Positions 16,035-26,650 are shown, counted from the first letter of the stretch. The stretch: DNA of 56,544 bases from an uncultured Haliea sp. (GCA_913062625.1 CAJXWP010000012.1:1-56544); one strand, 5' to 3'. Made by a program: numbers and translations. Notes: generated from the sequence alone by a model not told the origin.

Positions 16035-18446
16035 ATGGGTTCTTCTTCTGTTATCGGATTACCTCTTTTACCATTGCGCGATGTGGTTGTATTTCCACAC
16101 ATGGTGCTGCCGCTTTTTGTGGGGCGTGAAAGATCAATTAAGGCCCTAGAAGATGCGATGGCCAACGACAAACAGGTCATGCTGGTAGCGCAGCGAGATG
16201 CCGCAGATGATAACCCATCTGCCGATAGCCTCTATCAGGTTGGAACAGTCTCGAACATCCTTCAATTACTTAAGCTACCGGATGGGACCATCAAAGTTCT
16301 CGTGGAAGGAAGCTATCGGGCGATGGTCGATAATGTCGACGATGAAGGGCCGTTTGCTGTTGCTGGCATAAGGGAAATTATCAGTGAGGATATCCCCGAC
16401 AGCGAGGTTGAATCATTACTACATTCCACCACTACTGAGTTCGAAAAATACGTTAACTTTAGTAAAAAAGTGCCTGCTGAAGTGCTGACGTCACTCACCG
16501 GCATTGACGAGCCGGGCCGCCTAGCGGATACCATAGCCGCACATATGGGCGTTACGCTTGAGGAGAAACAGCACATCCTTGAGATTTCTGGTGTATCCGC
16601 CAGGCTAGAGCATTTGATAGGATTAATGGACGCTGAAATTGATCTGTTTCAGGTTGAAAAACGCGTTCGAGGACGCGTTAAAAAGCAGATGGAGAAGAGT
16701 CAGCGCGAATACTATTTAAATGAGCAGATGAAGGCCATTCAAAAAGAACTGGGGGATATGGATGAGGCCCCCAGCGAGCTGGACGCATTAGAGACACGCA
16801 TTGATGAAGCGAAAATGCCGGCCGAGGCGAAGGATAAGGCACAGTCTGAGTTGGGTAAACTTAAAATGATGTCGCCAATGTCCGCCGAGGCGTCGGTAGT
16901 GCGCAGCTATATTGATTGGATGGTTAGCGTTCCGTGGTCTAAGCGCAGTAAGGTAAAGCATGACCTAAAACGCGCTTCAGCAATACTGGATGAAGACCAT
17001 TATGGTCTCGAAGAGGTCAAGGACCGCATCCTAGAATACCTGGCCGTTCAAAAGCGCGTGCGTAAGGTTAAGGGCCCCGTGTTATGTCTGGTAGGGCCGC
17101 CAGGAGTCGGTAAAACATCTTTGGGTGAATCTATAGCGCGTGCAACGAACAGGAAATTTGTGCGCATGGCGCTCGGTGGTGTGCGCGATGAGGCGGAGAT
17201 ACGCGGCCACCGACGTACCTACATTGGATCGATGCCTGGCAAGTTGTTGCAGAAAATGTCGAAAGCTGGGGTCAAAAACCCACTATTTTTACTCGATGAA
17301 ATCGACAAAATGGGTATGGATAACCGCGGTGATCCCGCCTCAGCGATGCTGGAAGTGCTCGACCCTGAGCAAAACCACGCATTCAATGACCACTATCTGG
17401 AAGTGGACTACGATTTATCTGACGTGATGTTTGTTTGCACCTCTAATACCATGAATATACCTGCGCCACTTCTTGACCGGATGGAGGTCATTCGAATTCC
17501 GGGCTATACCGAGGACGAGAAGTTCAATATTGCTATGCGATACCTCATTCCGAAGCAGATCAAACTTAACGGGTTGAAAAAGGATGAGTTGGTGATCGAT
17601 GAGAGTCTGATTGTCGATATTATTCGTTATTACACCAGAGAAGCGGGCGTCCGTTCCCTCGACAGAGAGATCGCAAAGGTCTGCCGTAAAATGGTCAAGG
17701 CATTTGCCCTGGGCGAGGCTGTTTCTGGCGCCACGGTAACGGCAGCAATGCTGCCAGATTTGCTCGGCGTGAGGAAGTGCAACTACGGCATCGCTGAAGA
17801 AACCAGCAAGATTGGTCAGGTGACTGGTCTGGCGTGGACGTCGGTAGGTGGAGAGCTATTGACCATCGAAGCGGTCGCTATTAAAGGCAAAGGTCGCCAT
17901 GTGCAGACAGGGTCTTTGGGCGATGTGATGCAGGAGTCTATTCAGGCTGCCACTACGGTGGTTCGCAGTCGATCTCAAATGCTAGGTATACCAGCGAATT
18001 ACCACGAAAATCACGACGTACATATTCATGTGCCCGAAGGGGCTACACCTAAAGATGGCCCCAGTGCCGGCGTGGCCATGTGCACTGCTTTGGTCTCAGT
18101 ACTTACCAGTATCCCCGTTAGGTCTGATGTGGCAATGACAGGTGAAATCACCTTGCGTGGAGAAGTACTGCCTATCGGTGGCCTGAAAGAGAAGCTTTTA
18201 GCGGCTCGGCGAGGCGGTATTAAAACGGTCATTATTCCCAAGGAAAATGAACGAGACCTGAAGGAGGTGCCGGATAACATTAAAGAGGACCTCGATATTC
18301 GACCCGTAAAGTGGATTGATGAGGTGTTGGCGTTGGCCTTGGAAACGATGCCCGACCCGCTAAGCGACGAAGAGTTTCTGGCAAATCCTGTCGGGGCATC
18401 GCCCAATAGCGATAATGACGACAATAATCGCATTAATACCCATTAA
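16035..18446 (+). CDS. lon: Lon ATP-dependent protease
   Basis: 803 residues from ATG 16035, which has a TGGAGG ribosome site; the open frame also runs upstream to 15963, through the predicted promoter, so that extension is rejected. The N-terminal LON substrate domain (LPLLPLRDVVVFPHMV), a AAA+ module with GPPGVGKT near residue 354, and the C-terminal protease with Ser677 (DGPSAGVAM) and Lys720 (GGLKEKLLAA) are all present. It degrades misfolded and short-lived regulatory proteins in the cytosol. Confidence 0.97.
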   Translation: MGSSSVIGLPLLPLRDVVVFPHMVLPLFVGRERSIKALEDAMANDKQVMLVAQRDAADDNPSADSLYQVGTVSNILQLLKLPDGTIKVLVEGSYRAMVDNVDDEGPFAVAGIREIISEDIPDSEVESLLHSTTTEFEKYVNFSKKVPAEVLTSLTGIDEPGRLADTIAAHMGVTLEEKQHILEISGVSARLEHLIGLMDAEIDLFQVEKRVRGRVKKQMEKSQREYYLNEQMKAIQKELGDMDEAPSELDALETRIDEAKMPAEAKDKAQSELGKLKMMSPMSAEASVVRSYIDWMVSVPWSKRSKVKHDLKRASAILDEDHYGLEEVKDRILEYLAVQKRVRKVKGPVLCLVGPPGVGKTSLGESIARATNRKFVRMALGGVRDEAEIRGHRRTYIGSMPGKLLQKMSKAGVKNPLFLLDEIDKMGMDNRGDPASAMLEVLDPEQNHAFNDHYLEVDYDLSDVMFVCTSNTMNIPAPLLDRMEVIRIPGYTEDEKFNIAMRYLIPKQIKLNGLKKDELVIDESLIVDIIRYYTREAGVRSLDREIAKVCRKMVKAFALGEAVSGATVTAAMLPDLLGVRKCNYGIAEETSKIGQVTGLAWTSVGGELLTIEAVAIKGKGRHVQTGSLGDVMQESIQAATTVVRSRSQMLGIPANYHENHDVHIHVPEGATPKDGPSAGVAMCTALVSVLTSIPVRSDVAMTGEITLRGEVLPIGGLKEKLLAARRGGIKTVIIPKENERDLKEVPDNIKEDLDIRPVKWIDEVLALALETMPDPLSDEEFLANPVGASPNSDNDDNNRINTH

Positions 18447-18649
18447 CCGGCTCAAGATTATTGACCGGCATTCGTGCTCTGGTATAGAGTCTTAATTGAG
18501 GGTGCGCGGTGTTTTTTGACTCTGCCACGGAGGCAAGCCGCTTACAGCTTTGATTAAAAAATGACAAGAACAGCTTTATTAAAGGCTGCACTCCCCTCTA
18601 CTAAGGGGTAACATACTGTTTTGAGGTTTTAACTTTCAAGGGGATAATT

Positions 18650-18928
18650 GTGAATAAAACTGAACTGATTGACGCAATCGCAACGGCAGCTGATTTGCCA
18701 AAAGCTTCCGCTAGTCGTGCACTGGATGCCGTGCTGGACAGTATTACTCAAGAGCTGAAAAACGGTGAGCAGGTCGCTCTCGTGGGTTTCGGGACTTTTA
18801 TTGTAAAGCATCGTAATGCTCGCAGTGGCCGTAACCCTCAAACCGGTGCCACAATCCAAATTGCGGCGTCCAACGTGGCCAGTTTCAAGGCCGGTAAAGC
18901 ATTGAAAGATGCGGTAAACGACAAATAA
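18650..18928 (+). CDS. hupB: DNA-binding protein HU-beta
   Basis: 92 residues starting at GTG 18650 with an AAGGGGA site just upstream. HU is a dimeric nucleoid protein that bends DNA. The hallmark [21 protein letters not shown], with the DNA-intercalating arm around RNPQTG, occupies residues 46-66. The order lon-hupB-ppiD is conserved in gammaproteobacteria. Two hairpins follow, the second a strong intrinsic terminator. Confidence 0.97.
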   Translation: MNKTELIDAIATAADLPKASASRALDAVLDSITQELKNGEQVALVGFGTFIVKHRNARSGRNPQTGATIQIAASNVASFKAGKALKDAVNDK

Positions 18929-18942
18929 ACAGGAAAATGTCG

Positions 18943-18967
18943 TCGTAGGTCGTCTAGCGACCTACGA
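18943..18967. repeat. 10-bp inverted repeat after hupB
   Basis: TCGTAGGTCG (18943-18952) and CGACCTACGA (18958-18967) pair perfectly around TCTAG. There is no T-run after it, and a separate terminator lies 43 bases downstream, so this hairpin is more likely to protect the 3' end of the abundant hupB mRNA than to end transcription. Confidence 0.6.
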
Positions 18968-19009
18968 TAACATCTAGTGTCGTCCAGTGGGCGGCATGTG
19001 GCTTTAACG

Positions 19010-19037
19010 AAAAGCGCACGCTCACGTGCGCTTTTTT
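19010..19037 (+). terminator. Intrinsic terminator of hupB
   Basis: GCGCACG (19014-19020), loop CTCA, CGTGCGC (19025-19031), flanked by AAAA and followed by TTTTTT (19032-19037). A textbook Rho-independent terminator, 25 bases before the ppiD start. Confidence 0.9.
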
Positions 19038-19061
19038 GTTTATTCTTTGCGAGTATTACTC

Positions 19062-20933
19062 ATGCTTCAGGACATACGTCAGCATACACAGGGCACAGCC
19101 GCCAAGATTATCATAGGAATCATCGTGATCTCGTTTGCTTTTTTTGGCATTCAGTCCATTTTAGTGAGTGGGGGAGATAATGAAATTGCGGACGTTAACG
19201 GTGAGCTGATATACCCGCAGCAGTTACAGCAGGCCTTGGACACACAGAAGCGTCGCCTCATTTCCATGATGGGCGATCAGTTTGATCCAGCAATGCTTGA
19301 CGACGAGCGCCTTGCCCCCCAAGCCCTGGAGTCACTGATTAACCGAGCGTTACTGATGCAGTCAGCGCAAGCGTTAAAGCTTGTCATATCAGAAATCGAC
19401 ATTGGTGCTGTCGTGGGAGGTATGCAGCAGTTTCAGGTCGGCGGAAGATTTTCGCCTGATGTATACAAGAGTGTACTTTCCAGTGCGGGCTATACTCCCA
19501 GCTCTTTCAAACAAGGTTTGCGTGAAGATATGCTTCTTTCTCAGCTGCGCAGTGGTGTCGCTGGCAGCGAATTTGTGACTTCTTCAGAGCTAGAACTCAA
19601 CTCTCAAGTGATCTTGGAGCAGCGTGATTTGAATTTTTTCACCATACCATTAGAGAAGTTCACTTCGATTTCGCCTCCTACTGACGCTGATATTAATGCG
19701 TATTATCTCGACCATCAGGAGGCGTTTCGTACTCTGGAGTCCTTAGACCTCGACTACCTAGAGCTAACGCTTGACGACTATCGTAAGCCGGTGAGCGAGG
19801 CTGCTATTCTGGGCGCTTACGAACAAGCTAAGCAGGACCTGCAGTACCAAACACAGAATCGCGTATCTCATATTCTCTTTGAGACTGACGAAGATAGTAG
19901 CGTTCAGCAGCGTGTCGCATCGGCGCAGGAGAAACTCGCTGCAGGGATGGCATTTGCTGATGTAGCAAAGCAGTTCTCCGACGATATTGGCTCCGTAGAT
20001 AAGGGAGGCGACTTAGGCTACACCAGTGGTGAGGCTTTTCCTGATGAGATGGAGGTTGTCGTCGCTGAGCTGGAGCCAGGCGTTGTCTCGAACCCTTTAG
20101 AAACAGACGCTGGCACGCATTTGATTTTGGTCACAGAACGCAAACAGGCCGAAGCTCCCAGCCTTGAAGACATGCGCTCTGCGCTGGAAAACACCATTCA
20201 AGAAGACGATGCGCGGGAAACGTTGCTGCTGACTGTGGAGTCTCTCAGAGACCTGTCATTCAATGCAGAAGACCTACGTAATCCGGCAAAGGAGCTTAAT
20301 CTATCGGTTGAACAGGCCGATGTTGTTTCGCGCTCACAAGCGGAAGGGTTATTCTCCAATCCCTCTCTATTGACTGCAGCGTTCTCTGATGACGTATTAT
20401 TAGCGGGGAATAACAGCGAAGTCATTGAATTGGCCGGAAGCAATTTTGTCGTCTTGAGCGTTCGCAAGCATAATATTCCGGAGATAAAGGCGTTGTCAGC
20501 TGTAAGAGAGCAGGTTGTGGCTGCGCTGGTTGAAGAAACGGCCCGATTGGCGGTACTGTCTGAAGCCAATCATGCGTTGCAGGAGATGCATGATGGGCTT
20601 ACAGCAGATAAGTTCGCGGATGCGCAGCAGTATGAGTTGAAAGTTGAGCTGGGTATTGATCGAGGCAATACTTTGCTGTCCCCTGAAATTCTAGGCCGCA
20701 CTTTTCAGTTACCGTTACCGACTGCGGGTGCTGCATCAATTGACTTTATATCGATGCCGAACGGCGACGCTGTCGTGATTGAACTGTTGAGTGTAACCGC
20801 TGGTGAGTTCAAATCCTTGCCGACCCAAGAGCAAGCGCAGTTTCAGCAGCTATTAGCGACTGAAGCGGGACGATTAATTGACATCGAGTACCAGCGCGGA
20901 TTACGTGAACGTGCCAAAATTTCGATACTGTAA
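19062..20933 (+). CDS. ppiD: Periplasmic folding chaperone PpiD
   Basis: 623 residues (E. coli 623) from ATG 19062; the open frame upstream runs through the hupB terminator and is not used. An inner-membrane anchor (about residues 13-35, IIIGIIVISFAFFGIQSIL) leads to SurA-like N-terminal helices and one parvulin domain (residues ~265-360: VSHILFE, FADVAKQFSDD, GGDLGY). PpiD meets proteins leaving the Sec translocon. Position after hupB is conserved. Confidence 0.94.
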   Translation: MLQDIRQHTQGTAAKIIIGIIVISFAFFGIQSILVSGGDNEIADVNGELIYPQQLQQALDTQKRRLISMMGDQFDPAMLDDERLAPQALESLINRALLMQSAQALKLVISEIDIGAVVGGMQQFQVGGRFSPDVYKSVLSSAGYTPSSFKQGLREDMLLSQLRSGVAGSEFVTSSELELNSQVILEQRDLNFFTIPLEKFTSISPPTDADINAYYLDHQEAFRTLESLDLDYLELTLDDYRKPVSEAAILGAYEQAKQDLQYQTQNRVSHILFETDEDSSVQQRVASAQEKLAAGMAFADVAKQFSDDIGSVDKGGDLGYTSGEAFPDEMEVVVAELEPGVVSNPLETDAGTHLILVTERKQAEAPSLEDMRSALENTIQEDDARETLLLTVESLRDLSFNAEDLRNPAKELNLSVEQADVVSRSQAEGLFSNPSLLTAAFSDDVLLAGNNSEVIELAGSNFVVLSVRKHNIPEIKALSAVREQVVAALVEETARLAVLSEANHALQEMHDGLTADKFADAQQYELKVELGIDRGNTLLSPEILGRTFQLPLPTAGAASIDFISMPNGDAVVIELLSVTAGEFKSLPTQEQAQFQQLLATEAGRLIDIEYQRGLRERAKISIL

Positions 20934-20952
20934 ATATTGACCTGAGGAAAAC

Positions 20953-22140
20953 ATGCTAAGAAAGATACTGACGCTAAACCAGATGTCATCCAAGGGTCTG
21001 GAGCGGCTCCCTCGTGGTGGCTATGAGGTGGCAACTGAGCTCACAGATCCAGATGCAATACTACTGCGCAGTTATAAGCTTCAAGAGCGGGATATTCCCG
21101 CATCCGTTTTGGCGATAGCGCGCGCGGGTGCAGGTGTGAATAATATTCCAGTGGCAGCCTGCACCGCTCGCGGTATTCCAGTATTCAATTCTCCAGGCGC
21201 TAATGCTAACGCCGTTAAAGAGTTAGTGGCTACAGGACTATTGCTCGGTTCACGTGGTGTTATCGATGGCATTGATTATGTCAGCACACTGCACAGTATT
21301 CAGGACGAAAGCGAACTGAATAAAGTTCTTGAAACGCATAAAAAGAAGTTTAAAGGCAGCGAATTAGTCGGTAAGACACTCGGGGTTGTTGGCCTTGGCG
21401 CTATCGGATCATTAGTCGCCGAGATGGGATTAACGCTAGGAATGAAGGTTATCGGTTTTGATCCAGCCCTGTCCGTGGAAGCTGCGTGGCGATTGTCGAG
21501 CCAAGTTCAAAAGGCCGACACTTTGGCCGCATTGTTCGCACGATGTGACTATATTAGCCTGCATTTGCCCGTCTTGGATTCAACGCGGGGTTTGGTCAAT
21601 GCGCAATTGTTAGATGTGATGCAGCCTGAAGCCTGTCTGCTTAATTTTGCACGTCAGGAGATTGTAGATCAGGCGGCGTTATTAAAATCACTGGAAACCG
21701 GCCAATTGCGTAAATACATTGCTGACTTTCCTACGCCAGCTCTCATTCCCCGCAATGATGTGATTCTGATGCCGCATATTGGAGCAAGCACAGATGAAGC
21801 GGAAGAGAACTGTGCCATCATGGCAGCCGAGCAGTTGCGAGACTTCTTGGAAAACGGAAACGTTCGCAACTCGGTTAATTTTCCGGCCTTGCAGTTGGAG
21901 CGTGAGAGCGGTTGCCGTTTATCGCTGACCAACGAGAATATCCCTAAGGTTCTTGGCAATGTTCTCTCTATCTTGGCAGACGAAAACATCAATGTTATCG
22001 ACATGCTCAATAAGAGTCGTGATGAGCTTGCATACAATCTGATTGATATTGGCACACAACCGGAAATTCATGTATTGGAAAAAATGCGCGCATTGGATGG
22101 TGTCATTAACGTTCGCTTAATAGGCGACTGTGCTGCATAA
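20953..22140 (+). CDS. serA: D-3-phosphoglycerate dehydrogenase
   Basis: 395 residues. It oxidises 3-phosphoglycerate with NAD to start serine synthesis. The NAD site GLGAIGS is near residue 147, the substrate arginine is in NFARQEIVD, the catalytic histidine is in PHIGAST near residue 275, and a short ACT domain (residues ~315-390, NVLSILADENINVIDML) may sense serine. The motif is ARQE where many homologues have ARG. It belongs to the shorter SerA class without the extra ASB domain. ppiD ends 19 bp upstream. Confidence 0.9.
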   Translation: MLRKILTLNQMSSKGLERLPRGGYEVATELTDPDAILLRSYKLQERDIPASVLAIARAGAGVNNIPVAACTARGIPVFNSPGANANAVKELVATGLLLGSRGVIDGIDYVSTLHSIQDESELNKVLETHKKKFKGSELVGKTLGVVGLGAIGSLVAEMGLTLGMKVIGFDPALSVEAAWRLSSQVQKADTLAALFARCDYISLHLPVLDSTRGLVNAQLLDVMQPEACLLNFARQEIVDQAALLKSLETGQLRKYIADFPTPALIPRNDVILMPHIGASTDEAEENCAIMAAEQLRDFLENGNVRNSVNFPALQLERESGCRLSLTNENIPKVLGNVLSILADENINVIDMLNKSRDELAYNLIDIGTQPEIHVLEKMRALDGVINVRLIGDCAA

Positions 22141-22421
22141 GCACGCCGCTAAACCGCTGAGTGTTGTCTCAGAGATTCTGTGGGTTTAGTCCTGCCCTTG
22201 CCAGCAGCCTCTGTATTGTGTTCACAGGCACCGCTTTTTGACGCGAGGACCTAAGCTTACAGGGGGCATAATACTGCAGCCCCCAAAGTGGCTATTTGCT
22301 AATATGAGAATAGCGTGAGCAATCAGGATTAATCGGCGAGCGTAGTCATCGAAACTCCAAGCGCAATGCGTGAGGAGGCCGTTTTATTTTCGCTGGTCGT
22401 TAAGCACCAGAGGTAGAAATA

Positions 22422-22961
22422 ATGAAAGCTCCGCTTGAATCGCTGGAGACCCAAGTCAAATCCGGAAGAAATTATGAGTCGCCACCATTGCATCTGTGGC
22501 ACCCGCCCTTAAGTGGTGATATTTCGATCCACATCAATGCACAGGGCGAGTGGTACCATGACGGCTCTAAAATCGAGCGTCAGTCCCTGGTTAACCTGTT
22601 TTCTAGCATCCTGAGGCGTGAAGAGGATGGCGAATACTACTTAGTGACGCCTACTGAAAAGTGGCGTATCGAGGTTGAGCTGCACGCTCTGCTCATCATT
22701 GATTTCGATACCCAGATGGTGGCGGGTGAACAAATTATCAAGGCGACGTTAAGCACGGGTAGGGAGATTATAGTCGGCGAAGAACACCCACTGTTCCTTG
22801 ACACCACCGTGGGTGGTATAGCGGCGGTAAAAGTTGCTAACGGGCTGACCGCACTCTCTGCGCGCCCTGCCTGGTATAGGCTGGTAGGTATGGCGGCGTC
22901 CGTAGATGGCGTTGAGGTTATCGCGTCCGGCACCTATGTATTTCCGCTTGGGGCCGACTAA
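22422..22961 (+). CDS. DUF1285 domain protein
   Basis: 179 residues matching DUF1285 (PF06938), a small cytosolic proteobacterial family of unknown function whose structures show two small beta-rich lobes. Recognisable parts are LHLWHPPLSGDISIHI and GEWYHDGSKIERQSLV near the start and DGEYYLVTPTEKWRI in the middle. The 281-bp gap before it has a 6-bp GGGGGC/GCCCCC stem (about 22261-22283) and no gene. Function cannot be assigned. Confidence 0.85.
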   Translation: MKAPLESLETQVKSGRNYESPPLHLWHPPLSGDISIHINAQGEWYHDGSKIERQSLVNLFSSILRREEDGEYYLVTPTEKWRIEVELHALLIIDFDTQMVAGEQIIKATLSTGREIIVGEEHPLFLDTTVGGIAAVKVANGLTALSARPAWYRLVGMAASVDGVEVIASGTYVFPLGAD

Positions 22962-22992
22962 AGCTCACCATCCATGGCCCACTGCAGGGCGC

Positions 22993-24645
22993 TTACATGT
23001 TGGGGTAATTTGGTCCGCCAAAGCCTTCCGGTGTTACCCAGACAATATTTTGTGACGGGTCTTTGATATCACAAGTCTTGCAGTGCACACAGTTCTGAGC
23101 GTTGATCTGGAAACGCTGACCTTCGGCATTTTCGACGATCTCATAGACGCCGGCTGGACAATAGCGCTGTGCTGGCTCGTCATAGAGAGGTAAGTTCGTT
23201 GCTATAGGCACGTCAGGGTCAATGAGTGTGAGATGGCAAGGCTGATCTTCCTCATGGTTGGTATTAGACAGAAAAACCGAGGATAAACGATCAAAGCTGA
23301 TGATGTTATCAGGTTTTGGGTATTCAATTTTCTTGCACTTCGCGGCCGGTTTGATGGCCGCATAATCGGGCGTGGCATCGTTAAGGGTGAACGGCAGTTT
23401 GCCGCCAAAGATGTTCTGATCCATCCACACCATGGCCAAACCCGCTAGCATACCGAACTTGTGCATAAAGCCAGAAAAATTGCGGGTAGTGTACAGTTCC
23501 TCATGTAGCCAAGAGGCAGCCGTTTTGTCTGCATAGGATTGCAGGTCAGCCGGAGCGGAATCACCCTGAATAAGCGCCTCAAATACAGCCTCTGCTGCGA
23601 GCATTCCACTCTTCATCGCGGTGTGATTGCCCTTGATTTTAACGCTGTTCAAGGTGCCAGCATCACACCCGATGAGCAGTCCCCCGGGAAAGTGCATTTT
23701 GGGTAATGAGTTGAGGCCCCCTTTTGTAATTGCGCGGGCACCATACACAAGGCGGCTGCCTCCCTCGAGGTATTTGAGTGTCTCGGGGTGGTGCTTCCAG
23801 CGTTGAAATTCTTCAAATGGGCTCATGTATGGATTGCTATAATTGAGGTCTGCAATCAGGCCTATGAATAATTGGTTGTTCTCAGCGTGGTACATGAACG
23901 CCCCTCCACTGGAATTACTTTCACTCAAAGGCCAACCAAGCCCGTGAATAACGAGTCCCTCTTCATGCTTCTCTGGAGGGATTTCCCAGATTTCCTTAAT
24001 ACCGAGTCCGTAATGCTGAGGGTCTTTGCCATCATCTAGCGAAAACGACTCAATCAGCTGCTTTCCAAGGTGTCCGCGGCAGCCTTCAGCAAATAAGGTA
24101 TATTTTGCATGCAGCTCCATGCCTAGCATGTAACTGTCTTTATGCTCTCCAGTGGCACTGATACCCATATCACCTGTCGCGATACCCTTGACCCGCCCAT
24201 CGCCATGGTAGAGGACTTCAGCCGCAGCGAATCCAGCGTAGACTTCCACGCCTAACCCTTCAGCTTGCTCCGCCAGCCAGCGACAAACGTTGGCCATTGA
24301 GACAATGTAATTGCCTTCATTATGTGTCGGTTTGGGAATCATAAAGTTTGGCAGCTTTATGGCACTCTTTTGGCTCAGATATAAGAAAAAATTGTCCTCT
24401 TTTACTTTGGTTTTTAGCGGCGCGCCCAACTCTTCCCAATTGGGAAAGAGCTCGTTTAGCGCGCGAGGCTCGAGGACTGCACCGGACAGTATATGGGCGC
24501 CGACCTCTGAGCCTTTTTCTACGACACACACGGTGACTTCTTGATCTTTGTCCTTTGCCAGCTGCATAATCCGACAGGCAGCAGACAAGCCTGAAGGGCC
24601 AGCGCCTACGATTACAACATCGAACTCCATAGATTCACGTTCCAC
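22993..24645 (-). CDS. etfD: Electron transfer flavoprotein-ubiquinone oxidoreductase
   Basis: 550 residues. It passes electrons from reduced ETF to the quinone pool at the inner membrane, using FAD and one 4Fe-4S cluster. The FAD site VGAGPSGLSAA is at the N-terminus, and the cluster cysteines are in CPAGVYE and CVHCKTCDIKDPSQN near the C-terminus, followed by PEGFGGPNYP. GTG 24645 has an AGAGGA site; ATG 24630 is an alternative. Divergent from etfBA across 269 bp, so the whole ETF pathway is local. Confidence 0.95.
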   Translation of the reverse strand: MERESMEFDVVIVGAGPSGLSAACRIMQLAKDKDQEVTVCVVEKGSEVGAHILSGAVLEPRALNELFPNWEELGAPLKTKVKEDNFFLYLSQKSAIKLPNFMIPKPTHNEGNYIVSMANVCRWLAEQAEGLGVEVYAGFAAAEVLYHGDGRVKGIATGDMGISATGEHKDSYMLGMELHAKYTLFAEGCRGHLGKQLIESFSLDDGKDPQHYGLGIKEIWEIPPEKHEEGLVIHGLGWPLSESNSSGGAFMYHAENNQLFIGLIADLNYSNPYMSPFEEFQRWKHHPETLKYLEGGSRLVYGARAITKGGLNSLPKMHFPGGLLIGCDAGTLNSVKIKGNHTAMKSGMLAAEAVFEALIQGDSAPADLQSYADKTAASWLHEELYTTRNFSGFMHKFGMLAGLAMVWMDQNIFGGKLPFTLNDATPDYAAIKPAAKCKKIEYPKPDNIISFDRLSSVFLSNTNHEEDQPCHLTLIDPDVPIATNLPLYDEPAQRYCPAGVYEIVENAEGQRFQINAQNCVHCKTCDIKDPSQNIVWVTPEGFGGPNYPNM

Positions 24646-24914
24646 TGCGCTGTCCTCTTATCGTCGTTCTGGGGCCAGTGTCTTGGCCGTATCTCTAGAA
24701 AGACCGTAAGTATATAATTTTTAACGATTAGAAACTATAAATCCGTTGAATAGAGAAAATACAGCGCAAGATTGGTGCCAAGTGCTTTGACCGCTTTTAT
24801 GGGTCTTGACCCAGCGCATATTTATGGGCAACATACCTCGCCAAGTTAGCTAGGGCTTAGCGTTTCGCACCGCTGCAGCCCATTAAAATCACCTGAAAAA
24901 TCTATGGAGAATCC

Positions 24915-25667
24915 ATGAAGGTTCTTGTTGCTGTAAAGCGTGTCGTTGATTATAACGTCAAAGTCCGCGCCAAAGCCGATGGTACTGATGTTGATCTGAA
25001 CAACGTCAAGATGTCTATTAACCCTTTTTGTGAAATTGCTGTGGAAGAAGCCGTGCGCCTGAAGGAAGCCGGTATCGCCACCGAAGTTATCGCTGTTTCC
25101 GTTGGCGACAAAAGCTGTCAAGAGCAGATACGTACTGCATTGGCGCTGGGTGCTGATCGAGGCATACAGGTCGAAACTGAGGGCAAAGTAGAGCCGCTGG
25201 TCGTTGCCAAGCTGTTAAAAGCCGTTGTCGATAAAGAACAGCCACAGCTGGTTATCCTAGGCAAGCAGTCTATTGATGGCGATAATAATCAGACCGGGCA
25301 AATGTTGGGTGCGCTGGCCAATATGGGCCAAGGTACGTTTGCTTCCAAAATCGAAATTGAGGGTGACAAGGTCAGTGTCATACGTGAAATTGACGGTGGC
25401 CTGCAGACAGTCAGCCTGAACCTTCCCGCTATAGTGACGACTGATCTTCGACTTAACGAGCCCCGATATGCCTCGTTACCGAATATTATGAAGGCTAAGA
25501 AGAAGCAACTGGATGTCTATACGCCTGATGACTTGGGTGTTGCGGTGACTTCTCACATTACCCAGGTAAAAGTGCAGGCTCCAGCAGAGCGTCAGGCTGG
25601 GATTAAGGTTAAGGATGTAGAAGAGTTGGTCGATAAACTGAAGAACGAGGCGAAGATAATATCATGA
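24915..25667 (+). CDS. etfB: Electron transfer flavoprotein beta subunit
   Basis: 250 residues, beginning [18 protein letters not shown], the standard EtfB start. It binds AMP and, with EtfA, carries electrons from acyl-CoA and related dehydrogenases to EtfD. The family signature with [16 protein letters not shown] is near residue 190. ATG overlaps no upstream gene; etfA begins inside its stop codon (ATGA). No cobalt- or redox-specific regulatory site is evident upstream. Confidence 0.96.
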   Translation: MKVLVAVKRVVDYNVKVRAKADGTDVDLNNVKMSINPFCEIAVEEAVRLKEAGIATEVIAVSVGDKSCQEQIRTALALGADRGIQVETEGKVEPLVVAKLLKAVVDKEQPQLVILGKQSIDGDNNQTGQMLGALANMGQGTFASKIEIEGDKVSVIREIDGGLQTVSLNLPAIVTTDLRLNEPRYASLPNIMKAKKKQLDVYTPDDLGVAVTSHITQVKVQAPAERQAGIKVKDVEELVDKLKNEAKIIS

Positions 25668-26593
25668 GTACTCTGGTAATTGCGGAACACGACAACAGTA
25701 GTCTGAAGGTGTCCACCCTCAATGCTGTGGCAGCGGCTCAGGTTATGGGCGGCGAGATTGACATACTGGTAGCAGGGGCTAATTGTGCTGCGGTTGCTAC
25801 AGCTGCTGCGGCTGTGCCAGGGGTTGGCAAGGTGTTAGTAGCCGATAATGCCGTCTATGAACATCAGCTGGCTGAGAACGTTAGCCTGTTAATCGCCGAG
25901 GTAGCGGCCGGCTATGAGAATATATTGGCGCCAGCGACTCCAAACTGTAAGAACTTTTTGCCGCGGGTAGCGGCGCTGCTCGATGTTGCTCAAATCTCTG
26001 ACATTACCTCGGTGGAATCTGCTGACACCTTTCAGCGTCCCATCTATGCGGGTAACGTCATAGCGACGGTGCAAAGCTCTGATGCCAAAAAGGTTATTAC
26101 CGTGCGAACCACTGCGTTCGACGGTGTGCCTGCTGAGGGCGGGTCTGCTGTTATCGAAGCGCTGGATGCTGTGCACGACGCAGGGACATCTTCGTTCGTC
26201 GGAGAAGAGGTTGTAGTGTCCGAACGGCCCGAATTGACCGCTGCCTCAGTGGTTATCTCTGGTGGTAGAGGCATGCAAAACGGTGAAAACTTCAAATTGC
26301 TTGATGGCATTGCCGATAAGCTTGGAGCCGCGATTGGTGCCTCGCGAGCAGCGGTTGATGCGGGGTTTGTGCCTAATGACATGCAGGTGGGTCAGACAGG
26401 AAAAATTGTAGCGCCTGATTTATACATAGCGGTGGGTATTTCAGGCGCCATTCAGCATTTGGCGGGTATGAAGGATTCCAAAGTGATTGTGGCAATTAAC
26501 AAAGATGAGGATGCGCCAATTTTTCAGGTGGCAGATTACGGGTTGGTAGCAGATCTGTTTGAGGCCTTGCCTGAGTTGGAAGCGCAACTCTAG
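25664..26593 (+). CDS. etfA: Electron transfer flavoprotein alpha subunit
   Basis: 309 residues. The C-terminal FAD domain shows [12 protein letters not shown] and [11 protein letters not shown] (about residues 200-235), the [26 protein letters not shown] signature near 245-270 and a final [14 protein letters not shown]. It forms the ETF heterodimer with EtfB. The genes overlap by four bases, indicating translational coupling. A strong terminator follows the stop. Confidence 0.96.
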   Translation: MSTLVIAEHDNSSLKVSTLNAVAAAQVMGGEIDILVAGANCAAVATAAAAVPGVGKVLVADNAVYEHQLAENVSLLIAEVAAGYENILAPATPNCKNFLPRVAALLDVAQISDITSVESADTFQRPIYAGNVIATVQSSDAKKVITVRTTAFDGVPAEGGSAVIEALDAVHDAGTSSFVGEEVVVSERPELTAASVVISGGRGMQNGENFKLLDGIADKLGAAIGASRAAVDAGFVPNDMQVGQTGKIVAPDLYIAVGISGAIQHLAGMKDSKVIVAINKDEDAPIFQVADYGLVADLFEALPELEAQL

Positions 26594-26614
26594 GCAATAC
26601 CGTGTTCTCGATAA

Positions 26615-26642
26615 AACCGGCCTTTGCGGTCGGTTTTTTTTT
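26615..26642 (+). terminator. Intrinsic terminator of etfBA
   Basis: AACCGGCC (26615-26622), loop TTTGC, GGTCGGTT (26628-26635) with one G-T pair, running into a run of nine T's. It stands between convergent etfA and the antiporter gene and, with the A-tract on its left side, may also end the opposite transcript. Confidence 0.88.
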
Positions 26643-26650
26643 GCCTTTTA

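Noticed and set aside
24787-24835. Two TTGACC boxes before etfB as a promoter.
   Set aside because: No acceptable -10 hexamer lies 16-18 bp downstream of either box.
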